Shown here piece by piece: positions 25,770-34,243 of a DNA stretch of 64,000 bases (position 1 is the first letter of the stretch; every line of letters begins with the position of its first letter). Source of the stretch: Streptomyces sp. NBC_00539 (GTDB lineage Bacteria; Actinomycetota; Actinomycetes; Streptomycetales; Streptomycetaceae). The DNA is taken from positions 5,537,501 through 5,601,500 of the forward strand of contig NZ_CP107811.1 of the NCBI RefSeq assembly GCF_036346105.1. The letters are read 5' to 3'. Both the position numbers and the translations under genes were made by a program. The notes beneath the pieces are model-generated. The model was not told the DNA's origin and ran no database searches. It saw nothing but the letters and a program-made list of their open reading frames with translations.

Positions 25770-27056
25770 ATGGCCGCGGGTTACGCGGAGCTGCTCAGGA
25801 CCCGGCATGCCGCGAGGCTGTTGGTGGGGACGCTCATAGGGCGGTTGCCGAACGCGACGGCGCCGATCGCGATCGTGTTGCTGACCCGGGCGGAGGGTGG
25901 CAGTTACAGCCTCGCGGGGGCGCTGGCGGCCGTGTACGGGGTGGCGAACGCGGTGGGGCAGCCGTTGCTGGGGCGGGCGGTGGATCTGTACGGGCAGCCG
26001 CGGGTGCAGTTGCCGGCGGCGCTGGTGTCGGCGCTGGGGATGGCGTGGCTGGCGCTCGCGGGGACGGGGTCGGTGGTCGCGGCGTACGCGGCGGTGGTGG
26101 TGGCGGGGCTGTTCACGCCGCCGCTGGAGGGCGGTCTGCGGGCGCTGTGGCCGTCGGTGCTGGGCGGCAAGGAGGAGCGGGTCCACGCGGCTTATGCGAT
26201 GGACGCGGTGGCCCAGGAGGTCATGTTCACGGTCGGTCCGCTGCTGGTGACGCTGTTCGTGTCGCTGTGGGATCCGGCGGCCGCCCTGTTGCTGCTGAAC
26301 GCGATCGGGGTGCTGGGCGCCCTGTCGGTGGTGGTGTCGCGGCCTTCGCGGGAGTGGCGTTCGGCGCCGCGTGAGGCGCACTGGCTGGGGGCCTTGCGCT
26401 CGCGGGGGCTGCTGGCGTTGCTGGGGGCGTTCTTCTTCGTGGGGACGGCGCTCGGCTCGATCACGGTGGCGGGTGTGGCGTACGCCGACGGTCATGGCGG
26501 TCAGGCGGTGTACGGCTGGCTGATGGCTGCTCTGGGGCTGGGTGCGCTGGTGGGCGGGGTGCTCTACGGGGCCCGGCAGTGGCCGGGGGCGCCGGAGCGG
26601 CGGCTGCGGCTGCTGGTGGCGCTGCTGGCGGCGTGTTACCTGCCGCTGATGCTGGTGCCGGGGGTGGTGGCGATGACGGCGCTGACGGCGCTGGCGGGGG
26701 TGTTCCTGGCGCCGGCGATCGCCTGTGCGTTCATCGTGGTGGACCGGCACGCTCCGGCGGGGACGGTGACGGAGGCGTTCTCGTGGCTGGTGACGTTCTT
26801 CGGGGTGGGTGCGGCGATCGGGACGGCGGCGGCGGGTCCGGCCGTGGAACTGGGTGGAACGGCGGCCGGTTTCGGTGTGGCGGGCGTGGCGGGAGGTGCC
26901 GCGTTCCTGGTGCTGATGGCCACTCAGCGGGTGCTGGCTCGCGACGGGCGCGGCCGGGCGGTGGCGGGGCCGGCCGCGGAGGGTGCGGTCGAGGTGCCGG
27001 GGCAGGCCGGGAGGGCCCGCGCGGACGGCGTGTCGGAGCCCTTCCCGGGAAACTGA
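25770..27056 (+). CDS. Major facilitator superfamily transporter
   Basis: Integral membrane transporter of 428 residues with about 12 hydrophobic segments. The N-terminal half contains the pattern RLLVGTLIGRLPNATAPIAIVLL, and a long hydrophilic loop occurs in the middle near residue 195 (SRPSREWRSAPREAHW). It looks like a drug- or sugar-efflux type MFS protein, but the substrate cannot be named. The start is ATG at 25770 with AGGAAGGGG upstream. It is probably controlled by the divergent LacI-type repressor. Its end is 58 bases before pafA. Confidence 0.85.
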   Translation: MAAGYAELLRTRHAARLLVGTLIGRLPNATAPIAIVLLTRAEGGSYSLAGALAAVYGVANAVGQPLLGRAVDLYGQPRVQLPAALVSALGMAWLALAGTGSVVAAYAAVVVAGLFTPPLEGGLRALWPSVLGGKEERVHAAYAMDAVAQEVMFTVGPLLVTLFVSLWDPAAALLLLNAIGVLGALSVVVSRPSREWRSAPREAHWLGALRSRGLLALLGAFFFVGTALGSITVAGVAYADGHGGQAVYGWLMAALGLGALVGGVLYGARQWPGAPERRLRLLVALLAACYLPLMLVPGVVAMTALTALAGVFLAPAIACAFIVVDRHAPAGTVTEAFSWLVTFFGVGAAIGTAAAGPAVELGGTAAGFGVAGVAGGAAFLVLMATQRVLARDGRGRAVAGPAAEGAVEVPGQAGRARADGVSEPFPGN

Positions 27057-27102
27057 TCGGAACCCCGGTCTCGAACCCGGTTTCAGAAGAGGGCAGAAGG
27101 CG

Positions 27103-27108
27103 TAATGT
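27103..27108 (+). promoter_or_regulatory. Candidate leaderless -10 box of pafA
   Basis: TAATGT lies exactly 6 bases before the ATG at 27115. The nearest purine-rich stretch, AGAAGG, is 15 bases from the start, too far for a normal SD. Confidence 0.5.
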
Positions 27109-27114
27109 TCAGTC

Positions 27115-28476
27115 ATGGACCGCCGCATTTTCGGGCTGGAGAACGAGTACGGCGTCACGTGCACGTTCAGGGGACAGCGCCGACTGTCACCTGACGAAGT
27201 GGCGCGCTACCTCTTCCGCCGTGTTGTGTCATGGGGCCGCAGCAGCAATGTCTTCCTGCGGAACGGCGCCCGCCTCTACCTCGACGTGGGTTCGCATCCG
27301 GAATATGCAACTCCCGAATGCGACAACCTGACCGAGCTGGTCACCCACGACAAGGCCGGCGAGCGCATTCTCGAAGGCCTGCTCGTCGATGCCGAACGCC
27401 GCCTGCACGAGGAGGGGATCGCGGGCGACGTCTACCTCTTCAAGAACAACACCGACTCGGCGGGCAATTCGTACGGCTGCCACGAGAACTACCTCGTGGC
27501 GCGGCACGGTGAATTCTCCCGTCTGGCGGACATCCTCATTCCGTTCCTCGTCACGCGCCAGCTGATCTGTGGTGCGGGCAAGGTGCTGCAGACGCCCCGG
27601 GGCGCGGTGTACTGCGTGAGCCAGCGCGCCGAGCACATCTGGGAGGGTGTCAGCTCGGCCACCACCCGGTCCCGGCCGATCATCAACACGCGGGACGAGC
27701 CGCACGCGGACGCCGAGCGCTACCGCCGGCTGCACGTGATCGTCGGGGACTCGAACATGTCCGAGACGACCATGCTGCTCAAGGTGGGTGCCACGGACCT
27801 GGTGCTGCGGATGATCGAGGCGGGGACCGTGATGCGGGACCTGACCTTGGAGAACCCGATCCGGGCGATCCGCGAGGTCAGCCATGACATCACCGGTCAG
27901 CGCAAGGTGCGGCTGGCCAGCGGGCGCGAGGCCTCGGCGCTGGAGATCCAGCGGGAGTACTACGACAAGGCGCTGGACTTCGCGGAGCGGCGGGGTATCC
28001 GTACGGGTGTCGTGGAGCAGGTGCTGGAGCTGTGGGGCCGTACCCTCGACGCGATCGAGGCGGAGGACCTGGACCGGATCGGGACCGAGATCGACTGGGT
28101 CATGAAGTACCAGCTCATCGAGCGGTACCGGGGCAAGCACAACATGACGATGTCGAACCCGCGGGTCGCCCAGATAGACCTCGCGTACCACGACATCCAC
28201 CGCCGGCGCGGGCTGTACTACCTGCTGGAGCGCAAGGGGCAGGCGGCCCGGATCTGCAACGACCTCAAGATCTTCGAGGGCAAGTCGGTGCCCCCGCAGA
28301 CGACGCGGGCGCGGCTGCGCGGCGATTTCATCCGCCGGGCGCAGGAGCAGCGGCGGGACTTCACCGTCGACTGGGTGCACCTCAAGCTGAACGACCAGGC
28401 GCAGCGGACGGTGTTGTGCAAGGACCCGTTCCGGTCGGTGGACGACCGGGTGGAGAAGCTGATCGCCGGTATGTAG
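27115..28476 (+). CDS. pafA: Pup-protein ligase PafA
   Basis: Forms the isopeptide bond between the C-terminal Glu of Pup and substrate lysines, using ATP. It has 453 residues. Glu9 in GLENEYGV is the metal/ATP ligand, and Asp57 in [22 protein letters not shown] is the expected catalytic base. It is related to Dop (about 28 kb of shared fold signatures such as [31 protein letters not shown]-like segments) but lacks the Dop loop. No SD precedes the ATG. The gene starts a second transcription unit of the cluster, after the LacI/MFS interruption. A terminator follows at 28524. Confidence 0.97.
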   Translation: MDRRIFGLENEYGVTCTFRGQRRLSPDEVARYLFRRVVSWGRSSNVFLRNGARLYLDVGSHPEYATPECDNLTELVTHDKAGERILEGLLVDAERRLHEEGIAGDVYLFKNNTDSAGNSYGCHENYLVARHGEFSRLADILIPFLVTRQLICGAGKVLQTPRGAVYCVSQRAEHIWEGVSSATTRSRPIINTRDEPHADAERYRRLHVIVGDSNMSETTMLLKVGATDLVLRMIEAGTVMRDLTLENPIRAIREVSHDITGQRKVRLASGREASALEIQREYYDKALDFAERRGIRTGVVEQVLELWGRTLDAIEAEDLDRIGTEIDWVMKYQLIERYRGKHNMTMSNPRVAQIDLAYHDIHRRRGLYYLLERKGQAARICNDLKIFEGKSVPPQTTRARLRGDFIRRAQEQRRDFTVDWVHLKLNDQAQRTVLCKDPFRSVDDRVEKLIAGM

Positions 28477-28523
28477 GTGCCGGTGGGTGGCGTCAAAGTG
28501 TGACATCTCACTGATCTTGGCCG

Positions 28524-28552
28524 GGGCCCCGTTCGTATCTCGTACGGGGCCC
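28524..28552 (+). terminator. pafA terminator
   Basis: GGGCCCCGT (28524-28532) pairs with ACGGGGCCC (28544-28552) around an 11-base loop. A TAGAGT -10 candidate for the next gene follows at 28564-28569. Confidence 0.8.
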
Positions 28553-28608
28553 TGTCCACGCCTTAGAGTGGCGGGCGACCGCGTTGCCGTCTGAGATCTG
28601 AGGAACAC

Positions 28609-29550
28609 GTGCGCCGACTTGCCGGCCTGCTGGTCGTACCCCTTCTGCTGCTGACGACGGCAGCCTGCGGTGACGACAGCGGCTCCGACTCCGCCCAGAT
28701 GCAGAACGGGGCGCCCGCGATCACGAAGGGCGCCAAGTTCGGGGAGAAGCCGACCCTGTCGAAGGGGAAGGGTGACCCGCCGAAGGAATTGAAGGTGGTG
28801 GTCGTGAGCGAGGGCAAGGGCCCGGTGCTCAAGGCCAAGGACATCGCCCAGGTCAATTACTACGGGCAGGTGTGGGACGGCAAGGAGCCCTTTGACGAGA
28901 GCTTCAGCAAGGGCAAGACGTTCGACGTGACCCTCGGCGCGGGCCAGGTCATCAAGGGCTGGGACCAGGGTCTGCAGGGGCAGAAGGTCGGCAGCCGGGT
29001 CGAGCTGGTGATCCCGCCGGACCTCGGTTACGGCGCGCAGGGTTCGGGCGAGAAGATCAAGCCGAACGCGACGCTCGTGTTCGTGGTGGACATCGTCAAG
29101 GGGACGACCGTCCCGGTTTCGGCGACGGGCAAGGAAGTCCCGCAGGACAACAAGGACCTGCCGAAGATCGGTACGAACACGGACGGCAAGGAAGTGTCCG
29201 TGACCATCCCGAAGGACACCGCGGCGCCCGGGAAGCTGGTCTCGAACTACGTCCTGGAGGGTGACGGCCCGGTCGTGAAGGACACCGACACGGTCGTGGT
29301 GAAGTTCAACGGGAAGACGTGGAAGGACGACAAGACCTTCGAGAGCACGTACGCCACCGACTCGGTGGTGCCGTGGCCGATGTCCGACCTGTCGGTCAAG
29401 GGTCTCAAGGACGGCATCCTGGGCAAGAAGGCCGGCAGCCGGATCCTGCTGGTGATCCCGCCGGACCAGGCGTTCGGCGACAAGGAGCAGGGGACGATCC
29501 CGGCGAATTCGACTCTGGTGTTCAGTCTGGACATCCTGTCGGTGATGTAA
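28609..29550 (+). CDS. Lipoprotein with two FKBP-type peptidyl-prolyl isomerase domains
   Basis: Extracytoplasmic folding factor of 313 residues. A signal peptide ends at the lipobox TAAC with Cys20. Two FKBP domains follow, at about 80-165 (VIKGWDQGLQGQKVGSRVEL) and about 225-310 (KGLKDGILGKKAGSRILL). The second is more divergent and may have weak isomerase activity. The start is GTG at 28609 with GAGGAACAC before it. It is followed by a single-domain cytoplasmic FKBP gene. The pair stands between pafA and pafBC in the proteasome neighbourhood, but a functional link is not established. Confidence 0.92.
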   Translation: MRRLAGLLVVPLLLLTTAACGDDSGSDSAQMQNGAPAITKGAKFGEKPTLSKGKGDPPKELKVVVVSEGKGPVLKAKDIAQVNYYGQVWDGKEPFDESFSKGKTFDVTLGAGQVIKGWDQGLQGQKVGSRVELVIPPDLGYGAQGSGEKIKPNATLVFVVDIVKGTTVPVSATGKEVPQDNKDLPKIGTNTDGKEVSVTIPKDTAAPGKLVSNYVLEGDGPVVKDTDTVVVKFNGKTWKDDKTFESTYATDSVVPWPMSDLSVKGLKDGILGKKAGSRILLVIPPDQAFGDKEQGTIPANSTLVFSLDILSVM

Positions 29551-29617
29551 GACTGGTTCCGGTTTCCCCGGCTCCGGCCGGGGGCGCCTCCTGTTGGTTC
29601 GTATGAGGAGCAGTTCC

Positions 29618-29998
29618 GTGAGCGACAAGCTCGAAAAGCCCGAGATCGACTTCCCCGAGGGCCCCGCCCCGACCGAGCTCGTGGTCGAGGACATCTGGGT
29701 GGGCGACGGCGCCGAGGCCAAGGTCGGTGCGTTCGTCAAGGTCCACTACGTGGGTGTGGCGTTCTCGACCGGCGAGGAGTTCGACGCCTCCTGGAACCGC
29801 GGCAGCGCGCTGGAGTTCCAGCTGGGTGTCGGCCAGGTCATCAAGGGCTGGGACCAGGGTGTCCAGGGCATGAAGGTCGGCGGCCGCCGCAAGATCACGA
29901 TCCCGGCGGACCTCGCGTACGGTGACCGTGGCGCGGGCGGCGGCGTGATCGCCCCGGGCGAGACGCTGATCTTCGTGTGCGACCTGATGGCCGCCTGA
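29618..29998 (+). CDS. FKBP-type peptidyl-prolyl cis-trans isomerase, cytoplasmic
   Basis: Single FKBP domain of 126 residues without a signal peptide. Conserved active-site segments are VHYVGVAFSTGEEFDASW, QVIKGWDQGVQGMKVGGRRKITIP and LAYGDRG, and the aromatic pocket residues are present. I took GTG at 29618 (protein begins VSDKLEKPEIDF) with GAGGAG upstream. A longer start at 29594 overlaps the SD. It is co-directional with the lipoprotein FKBP gene 67 bases upstream. A terminator follows at 30021. Confidence 0.94.
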   Translation: MSDKLEKPEIDFPEGPAPTELVVEDIWVGDGAEAKVGAFVKVHYVGVAFSTGEEFDASWNRGSALEFQLGVGQVIKGWDQGVQGMKVGGRRKITIPADLAYGDRGAGGGVIAPGETLIFVCDLMAA

Positions 29999-30020
29999 GC
30001 GACGCGCCGTCACACCGTCG

Positions 30021-30046
30021 GGGCCCCTGCCGTGAGGCGGGGGCCC
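30021..30046 (+). terminator. Terminator after the FKBP gene
   Basis: Eleven-bp stem (30021-30031 with 30036-30046, one G-T pair) with a GTGA loop, followed by TCGCTTTT. It separates the FKBP genes from pafBC. Confidence 0.85.
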
Positions 30047-30138
30047 TCGCTTTTGCCGGGGACCTCCGGGGCGGTACGGTCAACGGTCACGGGTGTGTAC
30101 GCCGGCGGGTGTACGTCGGGAAGGGCGGAAGGGCGTCG

Positions 30139-31095
30139 ATGGCGATTGCCAAGGCCGAGCGGCTGATGAACCTGGCGCTGTGCCTGCTGGGGACCCGCAG
30201 GCCGCTGAGCAAGCGTGAGCTGCGGGGTTCCATCGAGGCGTACCTGGAGGCGGGGAACGACGAGTCCTTCAACCGCATGTTCGAGCGGGACAAGGACGAT
30301 CTGCGGGAACTCGGCCTGGTGATCGAGACGGTGGAGAACCTGGAGGGCGAGACCGGCTACCTGGCCCGCCGGGACAGCAACCGGCTTCCGCCGGTCTCCC
30401 TGGACGCCGAGGAGGCCGCGGCCCTCGGGCTCGCGGCCAAGGTGTGGCAGCAGGCCCGGCTGGCGGGCGCCGCGAGCGGGGCGCTGCAGAAGCTGCGGGC
30501 GGGCGGGATGCCGGAGGCCGGTGATCCGTACGAGGGCCAGCACAGCGCGATCGAGCCGCGCATCCCGGTCCACGAGGCGGCCTTCGAGCCGCTGATGCTG
30601 GCCTGCCGGGACCGGCGGCCGGTGGTGTTCGACTACCGCAAGTCGACCGCCGCGCACCCCGCGACGCGGCAGGTCGAGCCGTGGGCGCTGGAATGCTGGC
30701 GGGGCCACTGGTACCTGGCGGGCTTCGACCGCGACCGCGGGGCGGAGCGGGTGTTCCGGCTGTCGCGGATCACCGGCAAGGTCCGCTCGCGGGCCGGGAA
30801 GTACACGGCGCCGGTGCCGGACGTGGTGACGGTGCGGGAGACCGTGGCGCGCTGGGCCGGGGAGAGCGCGGAGCGCACGGCGCGGATCCGGCTGCGCGCC
30901 GGGGCCGGGTACCCGCTGCGCGCCAAGGCCACCTCCGTCAAGGAGGGCGCCGACGGCTGGGACGAGCTGGAGATCCCGTACGGGCACGGCCTGGACGCCT
31001 GGCTGGTGGAGTTCGGCCCGGACGTGGTGGTGGTGGAGCCCGCGGACCTGCGGGCGGACGTGGTGGACCGGCTGCGCGCGGTCGCGCTCGGCTGA
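30139..31095 (+). CDS. pafB: WYL-domain transcriptional regulator PafB
   Basis: One half of the PafBC regulator, which in mycobacteria activates the LexA-independent DNA-damage response. It has 318 residues: an N-terminal winged helix (MAIAKAERLMNLALCLLGTRRPLSKRELR) and a WYL domain around the LECWRGHWYLAGFDRDR segment (about residues 180-200), plus a C-terminal extension. The start is ATG at 30139. The upstream AAGGGCGGAAGGGC is purine-rich and can serve as SD. It is followed by pafC after 85 bases. Assignment rests on the tandem WYL pair next to pafA. Confidence 0.9.
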   Translation: MAIAKAERLMNLALCLLGTRRPLSKRELRGSIEAYLEAGNDESFNRMFERDKDDLRELGLVIETVENLEGETGYLARRDSNRLPPVSLDAEEAAALGLAAKVWQQARLAGAASGALQKLRAGGMPEAGDPYEGQHSAIEPRIPVHEAAFEPLMLACRDRRPVVFDYRKSTAAHPATRQVEPWALECWRGHWYLAGFDRDRGAERVFRLSRITGKVRSRAGKYTAPVPDVVTVRETVARWAGESAERTARIRLRAGAGYPLRAKATSVKEGADGWDELEIPYGHGLDAWLVEFGPDVVVVEPADLRADVVDRLRAVALG

Positions 31096-31180
31096 CCGGG
31101 CCGCGGCGGGAGCGGCGCCGGGGAATTTCCGTACCGCTCGGATGTCATGAACGCACGCCCTGAGGGGGAGACGTACCAGC

Positions 31181-32149
31181 ATGGCTGCGAACGCCATTGA
31201 CCAGACCCGCCGGATGCTGTCCCTGGTGACGTATCTGCGCGAACGCCCCGGGGCGCACGTCGCCGACGTCGCGCGCGCCTTCGGGATCACCGAGGACGAG
31301 CTGATCTCGGACCTCGACGTGCTGCCCATGTGCGGGACCAGCTTCCGGGGCGGGGACCTGCTCGACATCGACACCGACGGGGAGCGCATCTGGTGGCGCA
31401 ACCCCGACGCGTCGGGGGAGTCGACGGCGGAGCCGCTGCGGCTGGCCGCCGACGAGGCGACCGCGCTGCTGGTCGCCGCCCGCGCGGTGGCGACCCTGCC
31501 CGGGCTGCGCGCGAGCGACCGGGACGCGCTGCTGCGGGCCACCGCGAAGCTGGAAGCGGCCGCGGGCGAGGCGGCGGGGGCCAGCTCCCGGCTGTCGGTG
31601 ACGTTCGAGTCCGAGGGCGGGGTCTTCGCGGACGTGGACCGGGCCATCGCGGAGCGCCGCCGACTGTGGCTGCGCTACTACTCGCCCGCCCGGGACGAGC
31701 TGACCGAGCGCAAGGTCGACCCGATCAGGCTGTTCGCGGTGGGCCACACGTACATGGAGGGGTGGTGCCACCTGTCCGAGGCCCGGCGCACCTTCCGCCT
31801 GGACCGGGTCGCGGAGATCCGGCTGCTGGACGAGCGGGCCGAGCCGCCCGCGATCGAGCCGCGCGACCTGTCCGAGGGGCTGGTCCAGCCGGCCGCGGAG
31901 GACCCGGAAGTCGTGGTCGAGGTCGGGCCCGGCGGGCGCTGGGTCGCCGAGTACTACCCGCACGACAGTGCCGAGGAGCTGGCCGGGGGCGGCCTGCGGA
32001 TCACCCTGCGCAGCCCCGATCCGGCCTCGCTGCGCCGCCTCGCGCTGCGGCTGGGCCGGGAGGGGCGGATCGTGTCGCCCCCGGAGCTGGCGGAGAGCGC
32101 GTGCAGCGCCGCACGAGCGGCACTCGCGGGATACGGGGAACAGGGCTAG
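31181..32149 (+). CDS. pafC: WYL-domain transcriptional regulator PafC
   Basis: Partner of PafB, 322 residues. The N-terminal helix-turn-helix (RMLSLVTYLRERPGAHVADVARAFGITEDEL) is followed by a WYL domain containing RRRLWLRYYSPARDELTERKVDP and VGHTYMEGWCHLSEARRTFRLDR. The Trp-Tyr pair typical of the name is altered here (GWCHL). WYL domains are thought to sense single-stranded nucleic acid. The start is ATG at 31181 with GAGGGGGAG 11 bases upstream. A 77-residue zinc-ribbon gene follows 8 bases later, probably in the same operon. Confidence 0.9.
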   Translation: MAANAIDQTRRMLSLVTYLRERPGAHVADVARAFGITEDELISDLDVLPMCGTSFRGGDLLDIDTDGERIWWRNPDASGESTAEPLRLAADEATALLVAARAVATLPGLRASDRDALLRATAKLEAAAGEAAGASSRLSVTFESEGGVFADVDRAIAERRRLWLRYYSPARDELTERKVDPIRLFAVGHTYMEGWCHLSEARRTFRLDRVAEIRLLDERAEPPAIEPRDLSEGLVQPAAEDPEVVVEVGPGGRWVAEYYPHDSAEELAGGGLRITLRSPDPASLRRLALRLGREGRIVSPPELAESACSAARAALAGYGEQG

Positions 32150-32157
32150 GGGGAGCG

Positions 32158-32391
32158 ATGCCGTCATCACCGGGGGGCGGTCCGGTCACCTTCAAGGCGG
32201 GGTGCCCGCAGTGCCGGGGGCGTTTCGAGCTCGCGGCGGGCGCGCTGCGCCTGGCGATCGGCGGCAGCCGCCGCAGCACGTTCTACTCGTTCACCTGCCC
32301 CCAGTGCGGGGCGCAGGTGCGCAAGCCCGCCGGGGAACGGATCGTGGAGCTGCTGACGGGCGGCGGGGTGAGCACCCTGCGCAGCGTGTGA
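32158..32391 (+). CDS. Small zinc-ribbon-like protein, unknown function
   Basis: A 77-residue basic protein with two CPQC knuckles (about residues 16-19 and 48-51) separated by 28 residues, a likely four-cysteine zinc site. The second half ends in a short Gly-rich region. The start is ATG at 32158 with AGGGGGAGCG directly before it, 8 bases after the pafC stop, so it is probably translated from the pafBC message. I do not recognise a named family. Confidence 0.75.
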   Translation: MPSSPGGGPVTFKAGCPQCRGRFELAAGALRLAIGGSRRSTFYSFTCPQCGAQVRKPAGERIVELLTGGGVSTLRSV

Positions 32392-32405
32392 GGCGGTGCC
32401 GGCGC

Positions 32406-32411
32406 TAGGCT
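32406..32411 (+). promoter_or_regulatory. Candidate leaderless -10 box
   Basis: TAGGCT lies exactly 6 bases before the ATG at 32418. The CCTCCC between them is not an SD. Confidence 0.5.
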
Positions 32412-32417
32412 CCTCCC

Positions 32418-32618
32418 ATGCTGTGGCCGATGCTCGCAATTGCCCTGGGTTTCCTCGGTCTCGTCGTGCTGGCGGTGCCGGCCGTGCGGGTCTTCCTGGA
32501 GGTGCGGCGGCTGTCGGCCCAGGTGGCCGAGGCCAGCCGCCGGGTCACCGAGGCCGCGGGCGACCTGGAACGGGCCGCCTCGGACCTGGCCAGGGCCGGC
32601 CGGGCGGCGAGCCGGTAG
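32418..32618 (+). CDS. Small single-span membrane protein, unknown function
   Basis: A 66-residue protein with one hydrophobic N-terminal helix (MLWPMLAIALGFLGLVVLAVPAVRVFL) followed by a charged amphipathic helix of the coiled-coil type (LSAQVAEASRRVTEAAGDLERAASDLARAG). The shape resembles TatA/TatB-like or apolipoprotein-like small proteins, and it lies 208 bases before tatA on the same strand. It is not an obvious TatB, because no conserved Gly-Pro hinge is present. The start is supported by a TANNNT box 6 bases upstream. Confidence 0.65.
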   Translation: MLWPMLAIALGFLGLVVLAVPAVRVFLEVRRLSAQVAEASRRVTEAAGDLERAASDLARAGRAASR

Positions 32619-32725
32619 GCGTACCCTCGTAGCAACCTGGCGTACGGGGCCGTACCATCCCCGCACCGACCCGGGTCCGCCCACCCCCCTCGGGGCCGGG
32701 ACGACCCCGGGGCATTGCCGGGCGT

Positions 32726-32741
32726 TAACCCCTGGGGGTTA
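32726..32741 (+). promoter_or_regulatory. Palindrome at the tatA promoter
   Basis: TAACCCC-TG-GGGGTTA is a perfect 16-base palindrome about 85 bases before tatA. It runs into a TACGAT -10-like sequence, so it could be an operator. No other copy was noticed in the window. Confidence 0.4.
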
Positions 32742-32826
32742 CGATCCATGCAGGAGCGGTGGCGGGATCCTCGTCCCGGCCCGCCCGCCACCCAACCAGC
32801 CGTTTCGGTGAGAAGGAAGTCAGCCC

Positions 32827-33120
32827 ATGATCGGCAATCTGAAGCCTCTTGAGATCCTCCTGATCATCGCCGTGATCTTCCTGCTGTTCGGCGCCAAGAA
32901 GCTCCCCGACATGGCGCGCTCCCTCGGCAAGTCGGCCCGCATCCTCAAGAGCGAGGCCAAGGCGATGAAGCAGGACGGCCAGGCCGAGGAAGCCGCCGCC
33001 GCCCCCGTCGCGGACCAGGCCCCGCAGCAGCCGGCCGCTCCGCGCACCATCCAGGCCTCTCCCGGTGACGTCACCAGCGCCCGTCCGGTCGGCGAGCCGA
33101 ACCGCACCACCCAGGGCTGA
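32827..33120 (+). CDS. tatA: Sec-independent translocase subunit TatA
   Basis: Pore-forming component of the twin-arginine export system, 97 residues. One N-terminal membrane helix ([15 protein letters not shown]) is followed by the hinge and amphipathic helix [25 protein letters not shown] and a Pro/Ala-rich tail. The FG-x-x-K-L-P signature is present. The start is ATG at 32827 with GAAGGAAG upstream. It is followed by tatC after 56 bases. No tatB-like gene is in the window. In Streptomyces tatB lies elsewhere. Confidence 0.96.
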   Translation: MIGNLKPLEILLIIAVIFLLFGAKKLPDMARSLGKSARILKSEAKAMKQDGQAEEAAAAPVADQAPQQPAAPRTIQASPGDVTSARPVGEPNRTTQG

Positions 33121-33176
33121 CGGCCCGCGGCCGCACCGGTCACGCCAGTCATCTGCAACGAGACAAGGGACGTGGG

Positions 33177-34133
33177 TTGCTCAAGTCTGCCCGCAAGCAG
33201 GGTCAAGCGCACAAGGACGCCGAAGGGCGGATGCCCCTTGTCGAGCACCTGCGTGAGCTGAGAAACCGCCTGATGAAGTCGGTCCTGGCGATCCTCGTGA
33301 TCACCGTGGTGGCGGCCTTCTTCTACAAGGACCTCATCGACTTCATGCTCAAGCCGATGCTGGACTCCGTGGGCTGTACCAACGGGGTGGTCTCGCAGCG
33401 CAACGGCCGTCCCTGCGCCGACATGACCGTGAACGGTCTCATCGCACCGTTCTCGATCGCCCTCAAGGTCTCGCTCACCGCCGGTGTGGTGCTGTCCGCA
33501 CCGGTGTGGCTCTACCAGCTGTGGGCGTTCGTCGCCCCGGGTCTGCACAGCCACGAGAAGAAGTACGCCGTCGGCTTCGTCGCGGCCGGAGCGCCGCTGT
33601 TCGCCGCCGGCGCCGTCCTCGCGTACAAGATCCTTCCGCAGACCGCGATGATCCTGCTGGAGTTCACCCCCGACAACGCGCGCAACCTGCTGCCGGTCGA
33701 CGACTACCTCGACCTCGTCACGCGCATGGTCGTGGTGTTCGGCCTGGCCTTCGAGCTGCCGCTGCTGCTGATCCTGCTCAACTTCACCGGTATGCTGACC
33801 GCGAAGCGGCTGGCGAGCTGGTGGCGGATCATGGTGCTCGGCATCACGATCTTCGCGGCGTTCGCGACGCCCACCGGTGACCCGCTCACCATGATGTCGC
33901 TGGCCGCCCCGATCATCGCCCTGTACTTCGTCGCGCTGGGCCTCTGCCTGATCAACGACCGCAGGCGCAAGCGCCGCAACCCCGACGCGGGCCTGGACGA
34001 CGACGAGGCCTCCGTACTGGACCTGACGCCCGCGCCCATCGGAGCGGTGGAGGCGGCCCCGGCCCCCTCGGCCCTGCCCGGGCAGGCCGACGGCGGGCGT
34101 GAACGGATCAACGGGTACGACGACGCGACCTGA
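33177..34133 (+). CDS. tatC: Sec-independent translocase subunit TatC
   Basis: Receptor for twin-arginine signal peptides, a six-helix membrane protein of 318 residues. The conserved cytoplasmic N-terminus MPLVEHLRELRNRL starts at about residue 19, and the family motifs FVAPGLHSHEKKYA and FGLAFELPLLLILL are visible. A C-terminal hydrophilic extension (about 255-318, with DDDEASVLD) is actinobacterial. The start is TTG at 33177 with AAGGGA seven bases upstream. No in-frame ATG or GTG nearby has an SD. It pairs with tatA. Confidence 0.95.
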   Translation: MLKSARKQGQAHKDAEGRMPLVEHLRELRNRLMKSVLAILVITVVAAFFYKDLIDFMLKPMLDSVGCTNGVVSQRNGRPCADMTVNGLIAPFSIALKVSLTAGVVLSAPVWLYQLWAFVAPGLHSHEKKYAVGFVAAGAPLFAAGAVLAYKILPQTAMILLEFTPDNARNLLPVDDYLDLVTRMVVVFGLAFELPLLLILLNFTGMLTAKRLASWWRIMVLGITIFAAFATPTGDPLTMMSLAAPIIALYFVALGLCLINDRRRKRRNPDAGLDDDEASVLDLTPAPIGAVEAAPAPSALPGQADGGRERINGYDDAT

Positions 34134-34151
34134 CGGTTCCCGGGCCGCCCG

Positions 34152-34187
34152 GCCCGGTCATCGGGCCGGTCGTCGGGCCGGTCATCG
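34152..34187 (+). repeat. Three tandem copies of a 12-base unit
   Basis: GGCCGGTCATCG-type units repeat three times without spacing just after tatC, with two variable positions. They can fold into a GC-rich structure and may help terminate tatC. This is likely a slippage product. Confidence 0.6.
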
Positions 34188-34243
34188 GGCTCCCGTTAAA
34201 GATCCGACTGTTGTCACAGGCGGCGGGTAGGCTCGAAGACAAG

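Noticed and set aside
27061-27090. tRNA-like T-arm (TTCGA-containing, reverse strand)
   Set aside because: The flanking bases do not form a T-stem and no acceptor, D or anticodon arm fits in the 58-base gap.
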